This document shows positions 46,074 to 54,093 of a stretch of 64,000 bases of DNA, in pieces (the first letter of the stretch is position 1; each line of letters begins with the position of its first letter). The stretch covers positions 248,001 through 312,000 of the forward strand of contig CAVWPS010000002.1 of NCBI GenBank assembly GCA_963756975.1, read 5' to 3'. This stretch comes from CAVRQM01 sp963756975 (GTDB lineage Bacteria; Pseudomonadota; Alphaproteobacteria; Acetobacterales; Acetobacteraceae). The notes under the pieces are model-generated. The model saw nothing but the letters and a program-made list of their open reading frames with translations. It was not told the origin of the DNA and searched no databases. The position numbers and the translations under genes are program-made.

Positions 46074-47011
46074 GCGGGCGGCTCCTGAAGGACGGTGTCA
46101 TAGCGGGCGAGGTCGCGCGCCACGGCCGCGATCCATGCCGCGTCTGCGGGCCAGCCGGCAAGCCGCGCGGCCCGCAGCAGGGCGCCGCCGACCGGGGGCA
46201 GGACGGGCGCTTCGGGCGGCCGGCCGACGCGCGCCGTCACGCGCGCGAGCATTCCGGCGCTGCGGGAGACGCCGCCGACGAACGCCCACGGCAGATCGGC
46301 CGACAACTTTTTCCGCGCGGCTTCGACGTGGACGGCCAGGTCGTCCGCGGCGGCGTCGAGCAGGGCTTCGGCCACAGGGTCGCCGGCCGCCGCCAGCCGG
46401 TCGACCACGCGCGCGAGTGCCGCCACGGCCGGCCGGCGGTGGGGATGGTCGTAGAACCAGGCGATCAGGCGGTCCGGCGAGCCCCCCGTCGCGGCCACGA
46501 TCGCGGCCGCGAACGCCGCACCGTCGAGCCGGCCGTCGATCGCCTTCGACGTCGCGCTCAGCGCCGCGCGGCCGATCGCGAAGGCGCTGCCCTCATCGCC
46601 GAACCCGTCGCCCCAGCCGCCGATCCGCGCTTCCGACCCGTCCGCGCCGACGCCCCAGCACAGGCTCCCGGTGCCGGCGAGCAGCAGCAGCCCGGGGCCG
46701 CCCGCGAACGCGCCGACCTGATTGAGCCGCACGTCGTTTTCGACCTTGGTCCTGCCGCCGCCGAGCCGTGCCGCGACCGTCTCCTGCGCGGCGGAAAGCT
46801 CCGCGACCTCGCCGTAAGCGGGCAGGCCGAATACGGCGACCCCCGCCGGGCCGCCGGAGCGCGTGACCGCGTCCGCGACGTGGTCCGCCCAGGCGGGCTG
46901 GCCGAGCGGGTTGCTGTCGCGCCCGACCGCGAAGCCGACGATGCGGCCGTCGCGGTCGACCCGCACCGCCACCGTCGTCGTCCCGCCGCCATCGACTCCG
47001 AGAATCTCCAT
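46070..47011 (-). CDS. BadF/BcrA-type ATPase, N-acetylglucosamine-kinase-like
   Basis: The 313-residue ASKHA-fold ATPase has phosphate-1 loop ILGVDGGGTTTVAVRVDRDG, ADP loop LLLLAGTGSLCWGVGADGSE, catalytic-like Asp in TKVENDVRLNQVGA and GWGDGFGDEGSAFAIGR, as in eukaryotic-type N-acetylglucosamine kinases. It therefore probably phosphorylates an amino sugar or sugar. The activator ATPases of dehydratases also share this fold but carry an iron-sulfur cysteine pair, which is absent here. It starts 9 bases after the YcaO stop and overlaps the DUF4432 gene. Confidence 0.82.
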   Translation of the reverse strand: MEILGVDGGGTTTVAVRVDRDGRIVGFAVGRDSNPLGQPAWADHVADAVTRSGGPAGVAVFGLPAYGEVAELSAAQETVAARLGGGRTKVENDVRLNQVGAFAGGPGLLLLAGTGSLCWGVGADGSEARIGGWGDGFGDEGSAFAIGRAALSATSKAIDGRLDGAAFAAAIVAATGGSPDRLIAWFYDHPHRRPAVAALARVVDRLAAAGDPVAEALLDAAADDLAVHVEAARKKLSADLPWAFVGGVSRSAGMLARVTARVGRPPEAPVLPPVGGALLRAARLAGWPADAAWIAAVARDLARYDTVLQEPPA

Positions 47012-47020
47012 GGCGCGATC

Positions 47021-48487
47021 TTAGCGCGCCGCGCGGCGTTCCAGCAGGAGCTGTGCCGCGAACGCGCTGCTTTCGCGGTACAGCGGATACAGCGCGCCCA
47101 CGATCGCATCCGCCGCCGCGCTGTCGAACCACGCGGGACCGCCGGCCAGCGCCTCGTCCTCCGGCCGCAGCCGCACCCGCTCGGCACCGGGCGACGGCGC
47201 GTTGTGGATCAGCTTGTCGCCACGCTCGCGCAGCCGCCGCACGCCGCGCCAGCCGATGCGATGGTAGCTCATGGTTTCGGATTCGAGGCCGGGGACGATC
47301 ACCTTGACCACCGACACCGCCCCGTCCGGCGGCGAGCAGTCGACATAGAGGATGTCGAGGCCTTCGGCCGCGAGACGGTCCGCGAGCAGGGCCAGACGGT
47401 CCGACGCGTTTGCGATCGGACCTGCATCGGGAAGCTCCGATAGTTTTACGTGGCTTCGGTCCGAGAACACGCTGTCCGCGAGCCGCTCCCGCAACACCGA
47501 TGCCGGTTGCGTCAGCCATTCGGCCATCGCCTCGACCGCCCGCGTCTCCTCCTTCAGCGACGCGCCGGCGATCTCGCTGTCGTAGAAGTCGCGCGGCAGA
47601 TGTTCGCGCATGATCGGCAGCGGCGCATGCGTCGCGGCCTTGCGGGCACGCGAGCCGCAGAATTCCAGCAGCGCCTTGCGCAGCGCGCGCGTCCGGTCTG
47701 GATGCGACGCCTCGCCGCACGCCGTCACCTGGATCGGGACCAGCGGCGTGCCGTGGTCGTCGCCGACGACGTATAGGTTGGTGATGCCGAAATCGGTGCA
47801 GGCGAGTTTCACCATCGGCGTGATGCCGAGCGTCCGCAAATGGTCGAGCAGCGCCGTGACGTTCGCGCCGGGATCGACGTCGATGTCGACCACCACGCCC
47901 CGGTCGAGCGCGCGGTAGGTCAGAACGTTGCCGTCGCGCTGGAGCAACTCCATGATCCCGTGCGCGATCGCGTGCGGCAGGTCGAAGCCGGCGCCGAGGC
48001 CGTTGGTGATCGGCGTAATGAGTTTGGCCGGCGTGTCCAGCATGTAGGGGTATGCCGCCACCCACTCACGCGGAACCATCACGGGCGCATTGTCGCCATG
48101 GCGGCGCGCGGACACCCAGCTCAGCTCCATGTCGTCCGAGTACGGCGACCCGGCGGGCAGGCACAGCGTCAGCGGATCGGCGACGCCTCGCTCGCCATGC
48201 TTGGCGACCAGTTCGGCGCGGGTCGCGAACAGCTCGGGCGTGCGTTTCAGCCAGGCTCCGACATGAAACTCCTCGCACAGCTCACCCCAGGCACCGACCT
48301 CCGCCTCGTCGGGCGTCGCACCGTAGCCGTGGCCGGTGGTGCAGGGCTCGCCGGGGCTGAAGATGTTGGCCTGCACGACGGGAACGCCGGTGCGGTCGAA
48401 GCCGTCGATCGGGAAGTCGGACGTAGCGAGGTCCGGCGGCAGCGTCGCGCGGAACGCGGCCGTGACGCGCCGCAGATCGTCGGTCAC
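47021..48487 (-). CDS. YcaO-domain ATP-dependent amide-activating enzyme
   Basis: The 488-residue protein has a full YcaO domain. Conserved ATP/Mg elements are seen in order: GYGATPDEAEVGAWGELCEE at about 55-72, NGLGAGFDLPHAIAHGIMEL then LQRD at about 162-185, and DRTRALRKALLEFCGSR at about 264-280. YcaO enzymes phosphorylate an amide or carbonyl oxygen with ATP, enabling azoline, thioamide, amidine or small-molecule thionation chemistry. The proline-rich C-terminus of azoline cyclodehydratases is absent, and no TfuA, ThiF-like partner or precursor peptide gene is near. GTG 48487 overlaps the epimerase stop. Its sugar-gene neighbours make a non-peptide substrate likely (inference). Confidence 0.85.
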   Translation of the reverse strand: MTDDLRRVTAAFRATLPPDLATSDFPIDGFDRTGVPVVQANIFSPGEPCTTGHGYGATPDEAEVGAWGELCEEFHVGAWLKRTPELFATRAELVAKHGERGVADPLTLCLPAGSPYSDDMELSWVSARRHGDNAPVMVPREWVAAYPYMLDTPAKLITPITNGLGAGFDLPHAIAHGIMELLQRDGNVLTYRALDRGVVVDIDVDPGANVTALLDHLRTLGITPMVKLACTDFGITNLYVVGDDHGTPLVPIQVTACGEASHPDRTRALRKALLEFCGSRARKAATHAPLPIMREHLPRDFYDSEIAGASLKEETRAVEAMAEWLTQPASVLRERLADSVFSDRSHVKLSELPDAGPIANASDRLALLADRLAAEGLDILYVDCSPPDGAVSVVKVIVPGLESETMSYHRIGWRGVRRLRERGDKLIHNAPSPGAERVRLRPEDEALAGGPAWFDSAAADAIVGALYPLYRESSAFAAQLLLERRAAR

Positions 48488-49407
48488 GCGGCGAGGCGCT
48501 GGTTCGACACCGTGGCGCGCAGTCCGGCCGCGAGCGGCGTCGGCTGTGGCAGCCCGAGGACCGCGCGCATCAGCGCCGGGTCGCCGAGGCTGTCGCGAAT
48601 GTCCCCGGTGCGCGCGGGCTCCCATTGAATGCGCGCCTCGCGGCCCATGACGCGCGCCATCGTGCGGGCCAGGGTTTCGACACCGACGGCGGACCCCGTG
48701 CAGACGTTCAATACCGGCGGCGCTTCGGGAAGTGCGGCCATGCCGTTGATCAGCGCCTGCACGACGTCGCCGACATACACGAGGTCGCGGGTCTGGCGGC
48801 CATCGCCGAAAATACGGACCGGGCGGCCGGCCGCGAGGCAATCGCGAAACGCCGAGACGACGCCGGAATACGGCGACGCCCCGTCCTGTCGCGGGCCGTA
48901 GACGTTGAAGAACCGCAACCCCAGCGTCGGCACGCCGAACGTCGCGCGAGCGACCCAGGCGTGCAGTTCGCTCGCCAGCTTGTCGGCCCCGTACGGCGAT
49001 TGCGGCCGGGTGATCGAGTGCTCGTCGAGCGGCGGTTCGGCGGCGTCGCCGTACACCGCCGCCGAGGACGCGTAGACGACCGGTGTTTTCGCCGCGCGCG
49101 CCCGTTCGAGGACGGCGATCGTCGCGACCAAGTTCGCTGTGTGGCTGCCGAGCCAGTCATTGGCGCATTTCGGCACGCTCACCTGCGCCGCCAGGTGAAA
49201 CACCCCGTCGACACCGTCCATCGCGGCGCCGACGATTTCGCGATCGGCCGCCGATCCCACGATCAGCTCGGCCGCGCGGGGTGCCTGTTCGGCATGGCCG
49301 GAGGACAGGTCGTCGAGAATGCGAACCCGGTCCCCGCGAGCGACCAGCTCGTCCGCGAGCGTCGAGCCGATGAAGCCGCATCCGCCGGTGACCAGCCATG
49401 TCTTCAT
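48484..49407 (-). CDS. NAD-dependent sugar-nucleotide epimerase/dehydratase
   Basis: The 307-residue extended short-chain dehydrogenase is of the UDP-glucose-4-epimerase-like class. NAD loop GGCGFIGSTLADELVARG, Asp of the second strand in ILDDLSSGH, catalytic Ser in YASSAAVYGD and the YxxxK pair in SPYGADKLASELHAW are all present; RIFGDGRQTRDLVYVGDVVQ is also typical. It probably makes the nucleotide sugar used by the adjacent GT4 enzyme. It overlaps the deacetylase gene before it and the YcaO gene after it by 4 bases each. Confidence 0.88.
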   Translation of the reverse strand: MKTWLVTGGCGFIGSTLADELVARGDRVRILDDLSSGHAEQAPRAAELIVGSAADREIVGAAMDGVDGVFHLAAQVSVPKCANDWLGSHTANLVATIAVLERARAAKTPVVYASSAAVYGDAAEPPLDEHSITRPQSPYGADKLASELHAWVARATFGVPTLGLRFFNVYGPRQDGASPYSGVVSAFRDCLAAGRPVRIFGDGRQTRDLVYVGDVVQALINGMAALPEAPPVLNVCTGSAVGVETLARTMARVMGREARIQWEPARTGDIRDSLGDPALMRAVLGLPQPTPLAAGLRATVSNQRLAA

Positions 49408-50159
49408 GGCTGCAAGGCCCGTAAGCCGGCCGGCGTCGCATGAAACCGCTCGACCGGAACGCCGGCACCTTCCGTATGCGCGAGCGTCGAGAGCGTGTCG
49501 GCCATCTTCTCGGCACCGCCGAACTGAAAGCCGATCTGCGAGGCGTACAGCCCCGCCGCGTCGATCTTCTTCGTCAATGTGGGGTCGATGGTGACGGCGA
49601 CCTCGTCGAGCAGGCCCAGGCGGTGATCGAGCGCCGCCTGCGGGTGGCGCACGACATACGGCACATCGCGCCAGAACGCCGTCGCGTGCTCGCCCTCCGT
49701 TCGCAACAGCACGTCGAGCACGCGCCGGTGATCGACATGCCCGCCCAGCGCCGACGGTCCCATCAGCAAGTTCGGCTTCAGGTCGGCGACCAGCGCGTCG
49801 ACCGCCGCGGTCAGCGTCGCGTCGACGGTGTCGCCGTCCACATACTCCGCGAATAGCGCGTCCGCACTCTCGTAGCCGCGCAACGGCGCTTCCGGCAGGT
49901 CCATGTGGATCGCCTCCGCCCCGAGCGACGCGGTCGCGCGCTCATCCTCCTCGCGGCGCAGTGCCATGTAATCCACGTCGTCGCCGAGCCCCTTGTCGCG
50001 CTGGCACTCCAGCGCGAAGCCGGTCGCCGGATGCGACGACTTGGTGAACGCGGTCGCGACGACGACGCGCCAGCCGCGCTCGACCAGGGTCGCGATCGTG
50101 GCCCCGCAGGAGAACACGGCGTCGTCGAGATGCGGCGAGATCATCAGCGCGGTCGGCAT
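49404..50159 (-). CDS. PIG-L/LmbE-family deacetylase
   Basis: The 251-residue zinc hydrolase is of the PIG-L family (MshB, BshB, LmbE). The two metal motifs are intact in variant form: SPHLDDAVFSCG (residues 8-19; family PHxDD) and GGHVDHRRVLDV (139-150; family AHxDH). The family removes N-acetyl groups from GlcNAc-type conjugates, as in mycothiol and bacillithiol synthesis. Next to a GT4 enzyme it most simply deacetylates an N-acetylhexosaminyl conjugate (inference). ATG 50159 lies 16 bases after the glycosyltransferase stop. Confidence 0.87.
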   Translation of the reverse strand: MPTALMISPHLDDAVFSCGATIATLVERGWRVVVATAFTKSSHPATGFALECQRDKGLGDDVDYMALRREEDERATASLGAEAIHMDLPEAPLRGYESADALFAEYVDGDTVDATLTAAVDALVADLKPNLLMGPSALGGHVDHRRVLDVLLRTEGEHATAFWRDVPYVVRHPQAALDHRLGLLDEVAVTIDPTLTKKIDAAGLYASQIGFQFGGAEKMADTLSTLAHTEGAGVPVERFHATPAGLRALQP

Positions 50160-50175
50160 GTTCGGTTCCAGTGTG

Positions 50176-51396
50176 CTACAGCAGATGCGGTTCGGCGCGG
50201 TATTTGCACGGCGTCATCGGCAGGTCGGTCGCCCAGTCGCGGTCCGGCGCGCGGCCGGCCAGCTGCGCGTAGACGCCCATGATCTGCTTGCCGACCGCCT
50301 GCCACGAGTAGACGCGACGACATTCATCCAGCGCCGCACTCGCAAGGCGCGTGCGCAGACCGGCATCGGTCAGCATTCGTCGCAGCGAACCGGCCAAAGC
50401 GGGGATGTCGCCGGGATCCGTCAGAAGCCCGTTCTCGCCGTCGCGCAGGCAATCCACCACACCCACGGCGTTGCACGACACGCAGGCTAGGCCGCTCGCC
50501 ATCGCTTCGAGGATGGTGTTGGAGAAGCCCTCGGCGTAGGTCGGCGAAACGAAAATGTCCGCTGCGCGATAGATCGCCGGAACGTCGTCGTAATCGACGT
50601 AGCCTGTCATCTCGGCGACGTCGCTCAGCCCGTCCGCCACGATGCGGGCGGATGTCGCGTCGTAGTCGGGGCCGATCCCGGAGATCAGCAGGCGCATCGG
50701 CTGCCCTTCCGCGCGCAACACGCGGCACGCGTCCAGCATGTCGAGCACGCCTTTCCGGCGGTCGACACGGCCGTGATACAGCATCACCGGCGGGTCAGGC
50801 ACGATGCGGGCCGGATCGGGGGAGAAGCGGCCGGTGTCGACCGCGCCGGGAACGATGGTGAACCGCGCGGGATCGGTGCCGAGCCGGTCCGTCACCTCCT
50901 GCGCGAACGAGCGCGCGCCGATCAGCACGGCGTCCGCGTGATCGAGCACGCGCGTCATCGCGAGCCGGTGGGTTTCGCAGCACGATCCGACCCAGTGCCC
51001 GTCCCCGCCCTGGATCGAGACGACGCACGGCACGCCGATTTCGCGGCAGGCCAGCATCGCCGCCCAGCCGCACGGGTAGCCGTACTGCGCGTGCACGATG
51101 TCGAACGGCGTCTCGGCGTGCCGTTCGACGATCGTACGGCGCATATTCTCGACGTCGGTCTCGAAATCGCCCGCGTTCTGCTCGCCCACCTGTTCGAGCC
51201 CGATCACGCGGACGCCCGGCACCTCGGGGGGCGGGCCGCCGCCGTAGACGCGGATGCCGAGCGCGTCCGCGCGGTATTGCGAGACCATGGTCACGTCGTG
51301 ACCCGCCGCGACCAGTTCGCGCAGCAGGTTCGACGCGTAGACGCTCATTCCCGAGATCGTCGGGAAGAAGCGGCGGCTGATGAAGCAGATGTTCAA
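50176..51396 (-). CDS. GT4-family glycosyltransferase
   Basis: The 406-residue glycosyltransferase is of the GT-B fold, family 4 (MshA/BshA class by architecture). N-terminal LNICFISRRFFPTISGMSVY shows the acceptor-domain loop; the donor-binding part has VMLYHGRVDRRKGVLDMLDA and DIFVSPTYAEGFSNTILEAM (E-x7-E motif). The start is TTG 51396, overlapping the preceding TGA (TTGA), since no ATG gives the first strand. It is expected to join a nucleotide sugar to a small acceptor, with the downstream PIG-L enzyme deacetylating the product (inference). Confidence 0.87.
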   Translation of the reverse strand: MNICFISRRFFPTISGMSVYASNLLRELVAAGHDVTMVSQYRADALGIRVYGGGPPPEVPGVRVIGLEQVGEQNAGDFETDVENMRRTIVERHAETPFDIVHAQYGYPCGWAAMLACREIGVPCVVSIQGGDGHWVGSCCETHRLAMTRVLDHADAVLIGARSFAQEVTDRLGTDPARFTIVPGAVDTGRFSPDPARIVPDPPVMLYHGRVDRRKGVLDMLDACRVLRAEGQPMRLLISGIGPDYDATSARIVADGLSDVAEMTGYVDYDDVPAIYRAADIFVSPTYAEGFSNTILEAMASGLACVSCNAVGVVDCLRDGENGLLTDPGDIPALAGSLRRMLTDAGLRTRLASAALDECRRVYSWQAVGKQIMGVYAQLAGRAPDRDWATDLPMTPCKYRAEPHLL

Positions 51397-52250
51397 GCCG
51401 CGACCCGGGTCGTGCGCGCGCCGGCATCGTGCTCGCGCAGCCATTCCCGCGCGTCGCGCACCATCTGCGGCGCGCGGTGCGCGTCGGCCGACAATTCCAC
51501 GACCGTCAGGCCGCGAAAGCGCACGTCGCGCAACGCCTGCAGGCACGCCGGCAGATCCATGTGCCCGTCGCCCGGGAACAGATGCAGATGGACGCCGCGC
51601 CGCATGTCCTCGAAATGGACCACGGCGATGTCCCCGCCATGCGCGCGAACCGCATCCTGCGGCTCGACATCCTGCGTCACCGTGCAGTGGCCGAGATCGA
51701 GCGCCAGTTTCAGCCCCGGCACCTTGGCCGCGAGCGCGTCGTAATGCGCCACGGTGCCGAGCATCATCTCCGGCTCCGGTTCCATCGCCGCAACCAGTCC
51801 GTGCGCGCGGCAGCGTTCCACAACCTCGTGCGTGCCTTCGAGCAGATAGGTCTGCGCGTCCGCCTCGGTCACATCGGAACCGCGCACGCCGGACCAGAAC
51901 GTGAAGCACTCGGCCCCGAGCGTCGCCGCCATCCGCATGCAGCGGTCGTAGAAATCCATGCGCACGGCGCGCCGCTCGGGCTCGGGCGAGATCAGCGTCG
52001 GCGCGTGCTTGGCCGCGCGGTCGATGACGTAGAACGCGCCGGTCTGGACGACGCACGACAGCCCGAACTCGCGCAGCCGCCGCGCAGCCGCCGCCGTCTG
52101 CGCCTCGATGTCGGGCGCGTACGGATCGAGGTGGCAGATGTCGGGCGTGATCGCGACGCCGTCGTAGCCAGCCTCGGCGATCATGATCAGCGCGTCGTCC
52201 AGCCGGTGCCGGAACAGGCCGTTGGTGTCATAGCCGTAGCGTAGCGTCAT
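51393..52250 (-). CDS. TIM-barrel sugar phosphate isomerase/epimerase-like protein
   Basis: The 285-residue xylose-isomerase-like TIM barrel is of the IolE/IolI/hydroxypyruvate-isomerase class. Metal ligands are likely Glu in AAMEPEPEMMLG, Asp/His in LALDLGHCTVTQD, His in AVVHFEDM and Glu in LTVVELSADAHRA. The N-terminal strand is RYGYDTNGLFRHRLDDAL. Such enzymes isomerise or dehydrate sugars and inositols. With a Gfo/Idh/MocA dehydrogenase two genes upstream, it recalls inositol or pseudosugar chemistry (inference). It overlaps both neighbours (ATGA, TTGA). Confidence 0.84.
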   Translation of the reverse strand: MTLRYGYDTNGLFRHRLDDALIMIAEAGYDGVAITPDICHLDPYAPDIEAQTAAAARRLREFGLSCVVQTGAFYVIDRAAKHAPTLISPEPERRAVRMDFYDRCMRMAATLGAECFTFWSGVRGSDVTEADAQTYLLEGTHEVVERCRAHGLVAAMEPEPEMMLGTVAHYDALAAKVPGLKLALDLGHCTVTQDVEPQDAVRAHGGDIAVVHFEDMRRGVHLHLFPGDGHMDLPACLQALRDVRFRGLTVVELSADAHRAPQMVRDAREWLREHDAGARTTRVAA

Positions 52251-53083
52251 GGGCGCGATCCTCTCGCGATGGGAATGGGATGCGTGAAGGGCGGCCCGGC
52301 GATCACCTGATCGAGCAGCGCGAGCGCGTCGGCCGTGGTGGTGTCGGGCGCATGTTCGAACGGCGTGAAGACCTGGGTGAAGTCGAGCCGCTCCAGCACG
52401 CGGCGATACCGGATCGCCTCGTCGCGGCTGAGCGGGATCTGCTTGTGGTAGGCTTTGTGCGTCGAGATGCGCGCCGCCGTTCCGTCCGGATCGAAGTCGA
52501 TCTTGAGCGCGTCACCGGCGAACAACGCCTTCCGGCCGGCATCGTACAACACCGAATGGCCATCGTAGTGACCGCCGGTGTGATGCAGCGTGAGGCCGGG
52601 CCGGATCTCGAACGTGTCGTCGTACGGCCACGTGACGCGAAACGCCTTGGTCCACTCGAGGTCTTCGCGCTGGATCAGCAGCGCCTCGGGCTTGAAGTGG
52701 TCCTGCAACTGATACAGCGCGCCGTAGCCATGCGGGTGCGACGCGGCCAGGATGCGGATGCCGCCGAGCCGTTCGATCTCCGCGAATGCTTCCGGCGAGT
52801 ACGACGGCGCCGCCTCGAATGCGACGTTGCCGTCCGGATACGTGAGCAGCCAGCCATGACTGTCGAGGCCGAAGCGCGGCGTCGTCCAGAAGTCATGGAT
52901 GCCGGGCGCGGCTTCGCGGAAATGCCAGGTCAGGCCGGCATCGACCTGCGCCGGCGTGCGAAAGTCCCAGCCGTCATCGGGCAGGTCGTTGCGGACATCC
53001 GTGCAGATCGGGCAGGACGGCGGAACCGCGAAATACTTTTGCCAGTGCCCGCAGTTCCCGCAGGCGTAAGGTTGGAGTGGCAT
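52247..53083 (-). CDS. Zinc-ribbon plus metallo-beta-lactamase-fold hydrolase
   Basis: The 278-residue protein begins with a rubredoxin-like zinc ribbon (CGNCGHWQKYFAVPPSCPIC, residues about 8-27) followed by a metallo-beta-lactamase fold. The usual HxHxDH motif appears as ASHPHGYGAL, so the Asp-His pair is replaced. The later His and Asp ligands are present in HTGGHYDGHSVLYDAG and LFAGDALKIDF, and HKAYHKQIPLS may add ligands. It may be an unusual or single-metal member. The start ATG 53083 shares a base with the dehydrogenase stop (TGATG). Confidence 0.8.
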   Translation of the reverse strand: MPLQPYACGNCGHWQKYFAVPPSCPICTDVRNDLPDDGWDFRTPAQVDAGLTWHFREAAPGIHDFWTTPRFGLDSHGWLLTYPDGNVAFEAAPSYSPEAFAEIERLGGIRILAASHPHGYGALYQLQDHFKPEALLIQREDLEWTKAFRVTWPYDDTFEIRPGLTLHHTGGHYDGHSVLYDAGRKALFAGDALKIDFDPDGTAARISTHKAYHKQIPLSRDEAIRYRRVLERLDFTQVFTPFEHAPDTTTADALALLDQVIAGPPFTHPIPIARGSRP

Positions 53084-54093
53084 CAGGCGGCCTGTCGCCG
53101 CTGATTTGCGGGGGCGCGCGCCATGTCGGTCGCGCGCGCGATCAGCCGCATCAGATGCAGGTCCGCCTCGGGCGACGACGGGAACGGGGCGCCTTCGACA
53201 TGGGCCGCAAAGGCTTCGACCTGGTTTAGGAACGGCGAGCGCTCCGCACCGGGCACGTCGACCGCGCGCGACGCGCCGGTCGCGGCGTCGGTCAACGTCA
53301 GCGTGCCGCCCGCCACCTGTCCCATCGTGTCGACCGCGACCAGTTGCGCCGCCGTCCCCAGCACTTCCAGCCGGCGGCGAGGCAGCGCGTCGGGGCAGTT
53401 GTAGGCGATGTGCGACTGGATCAGCACGCCGCAAGCGGTGCGTGCGATGATGCAGGCACCATCCTCGACGGTCGGGTCGGCGTAGTCCTGCACGCGGGCC
53501 TGTCCCATCGCCGTCAGATCGTCGATCGCGTCGTCCAGCAGCATCGTCGCCAGATCCAGTCCGTGAGGTGCCAAGTCTATCAGCGCGCCACCCCCCGCCC
53601 GGTTGCGGTCAACCCGCCAGTTGTCCGCCGACCAGTCCGGCGGCAGCCAGCAGGCGTAGACGATGCGGACCGCGAACACGCGCCCGAGTGCCCCGGCCGC
53701 GATCAGCTCGGCCATCCGGCGATGGGCGGGGTGGAACCGCTGATCGAACGCGGTCGCGTAACGAACTCCGTGGGTGCGGCACGCGGCCACCATCGCCTCG
53801 GCGTCCGCGACCGTCGCCGCCATCGGTTTCTCGCACAGCACGTGCAGCCCGCGACCGGCGGCGGCTTCGACCAAGGCACGGTGCGCGTGGTTCGGGGTGG
53901 CCACGTAGACCGCCTGCAAACCGGGCGTGTCGAGGAACGTCTCGACGTCGGTGGTCGCGCCGGGCAGCCCAGACATCGCCGCCGCATCCCGGTCGTGCGC
54001 CGCGATCAAGCGGCCATTCGCCGACGCTTCGATCGCGGGGACGACGTAGTCGCGCGCGACCCAGCCCGTGCCGGCGATGCCCCAGTTCACCAT
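53083..54093 (-). CDS. Gfo/Idh/MocA-family dehydrogenase
   Basis: The 336-residue NAD(P)-dependent sugar or inositol dehydrogenase-like enzyme has nucleotide loop WGIAGTGWVARDYVVPAIEA and the family EKP motif in LHVLCEKPMAATVADAEAM. The catalytic His/Asp region is GGALIDLAPHGLDLATMLLD. It likely oxidises a hydroxyl of a sugar, amino sugar or inositol within the pathway. It overlaps the methyltransferase stop (ATGGTGA) by seven bases and shares one base with the MBL gene. Confidence 0.86.
   Translation of the reverse strand: MVNWGIAGTGWVARDYVVPAIEASANGRLIAAHDRDAAAMSGLPGATTDVETFLDTPGLQAVYVATPNHAHRALVEAAAGRGLHVLCEKPMAATVADAEAMVAACRTHGVRYATAFDQRFHPAHRRMAELIAAGALGRVFAVRIVYACWLPPDWSADNWRVDRNRAGGGALIDLAPHGLDLATMLLDDAIDDLTAMGQARVQDYADPTVEDGACIIARTACGVLIQSHIAYNCPDALPRRRLEVLGTAAQLVAVDTMGQVAGGTLTLTDAATGASRAVDVPGAERSPFLNQVEAFAAHVEGAPFPSSPEADLHLMRLIARATDMARAPANQRRQAA

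Noticed and set aside
46070..47011. BadF-type protein as activator of a 2-hydroxyacyl-CoA dehydratase
   Set aside because: There is no cysteine pair for the iron-sulfur cluster and no dehydratase genes are nearby. A sugar kinase fits better.
47011..50176. Search for a small RiPP precursor gene near YcaO
   Set aside because: The intergenic gaps are 9 and 16 bases or negative, leaving no room for a precursor.
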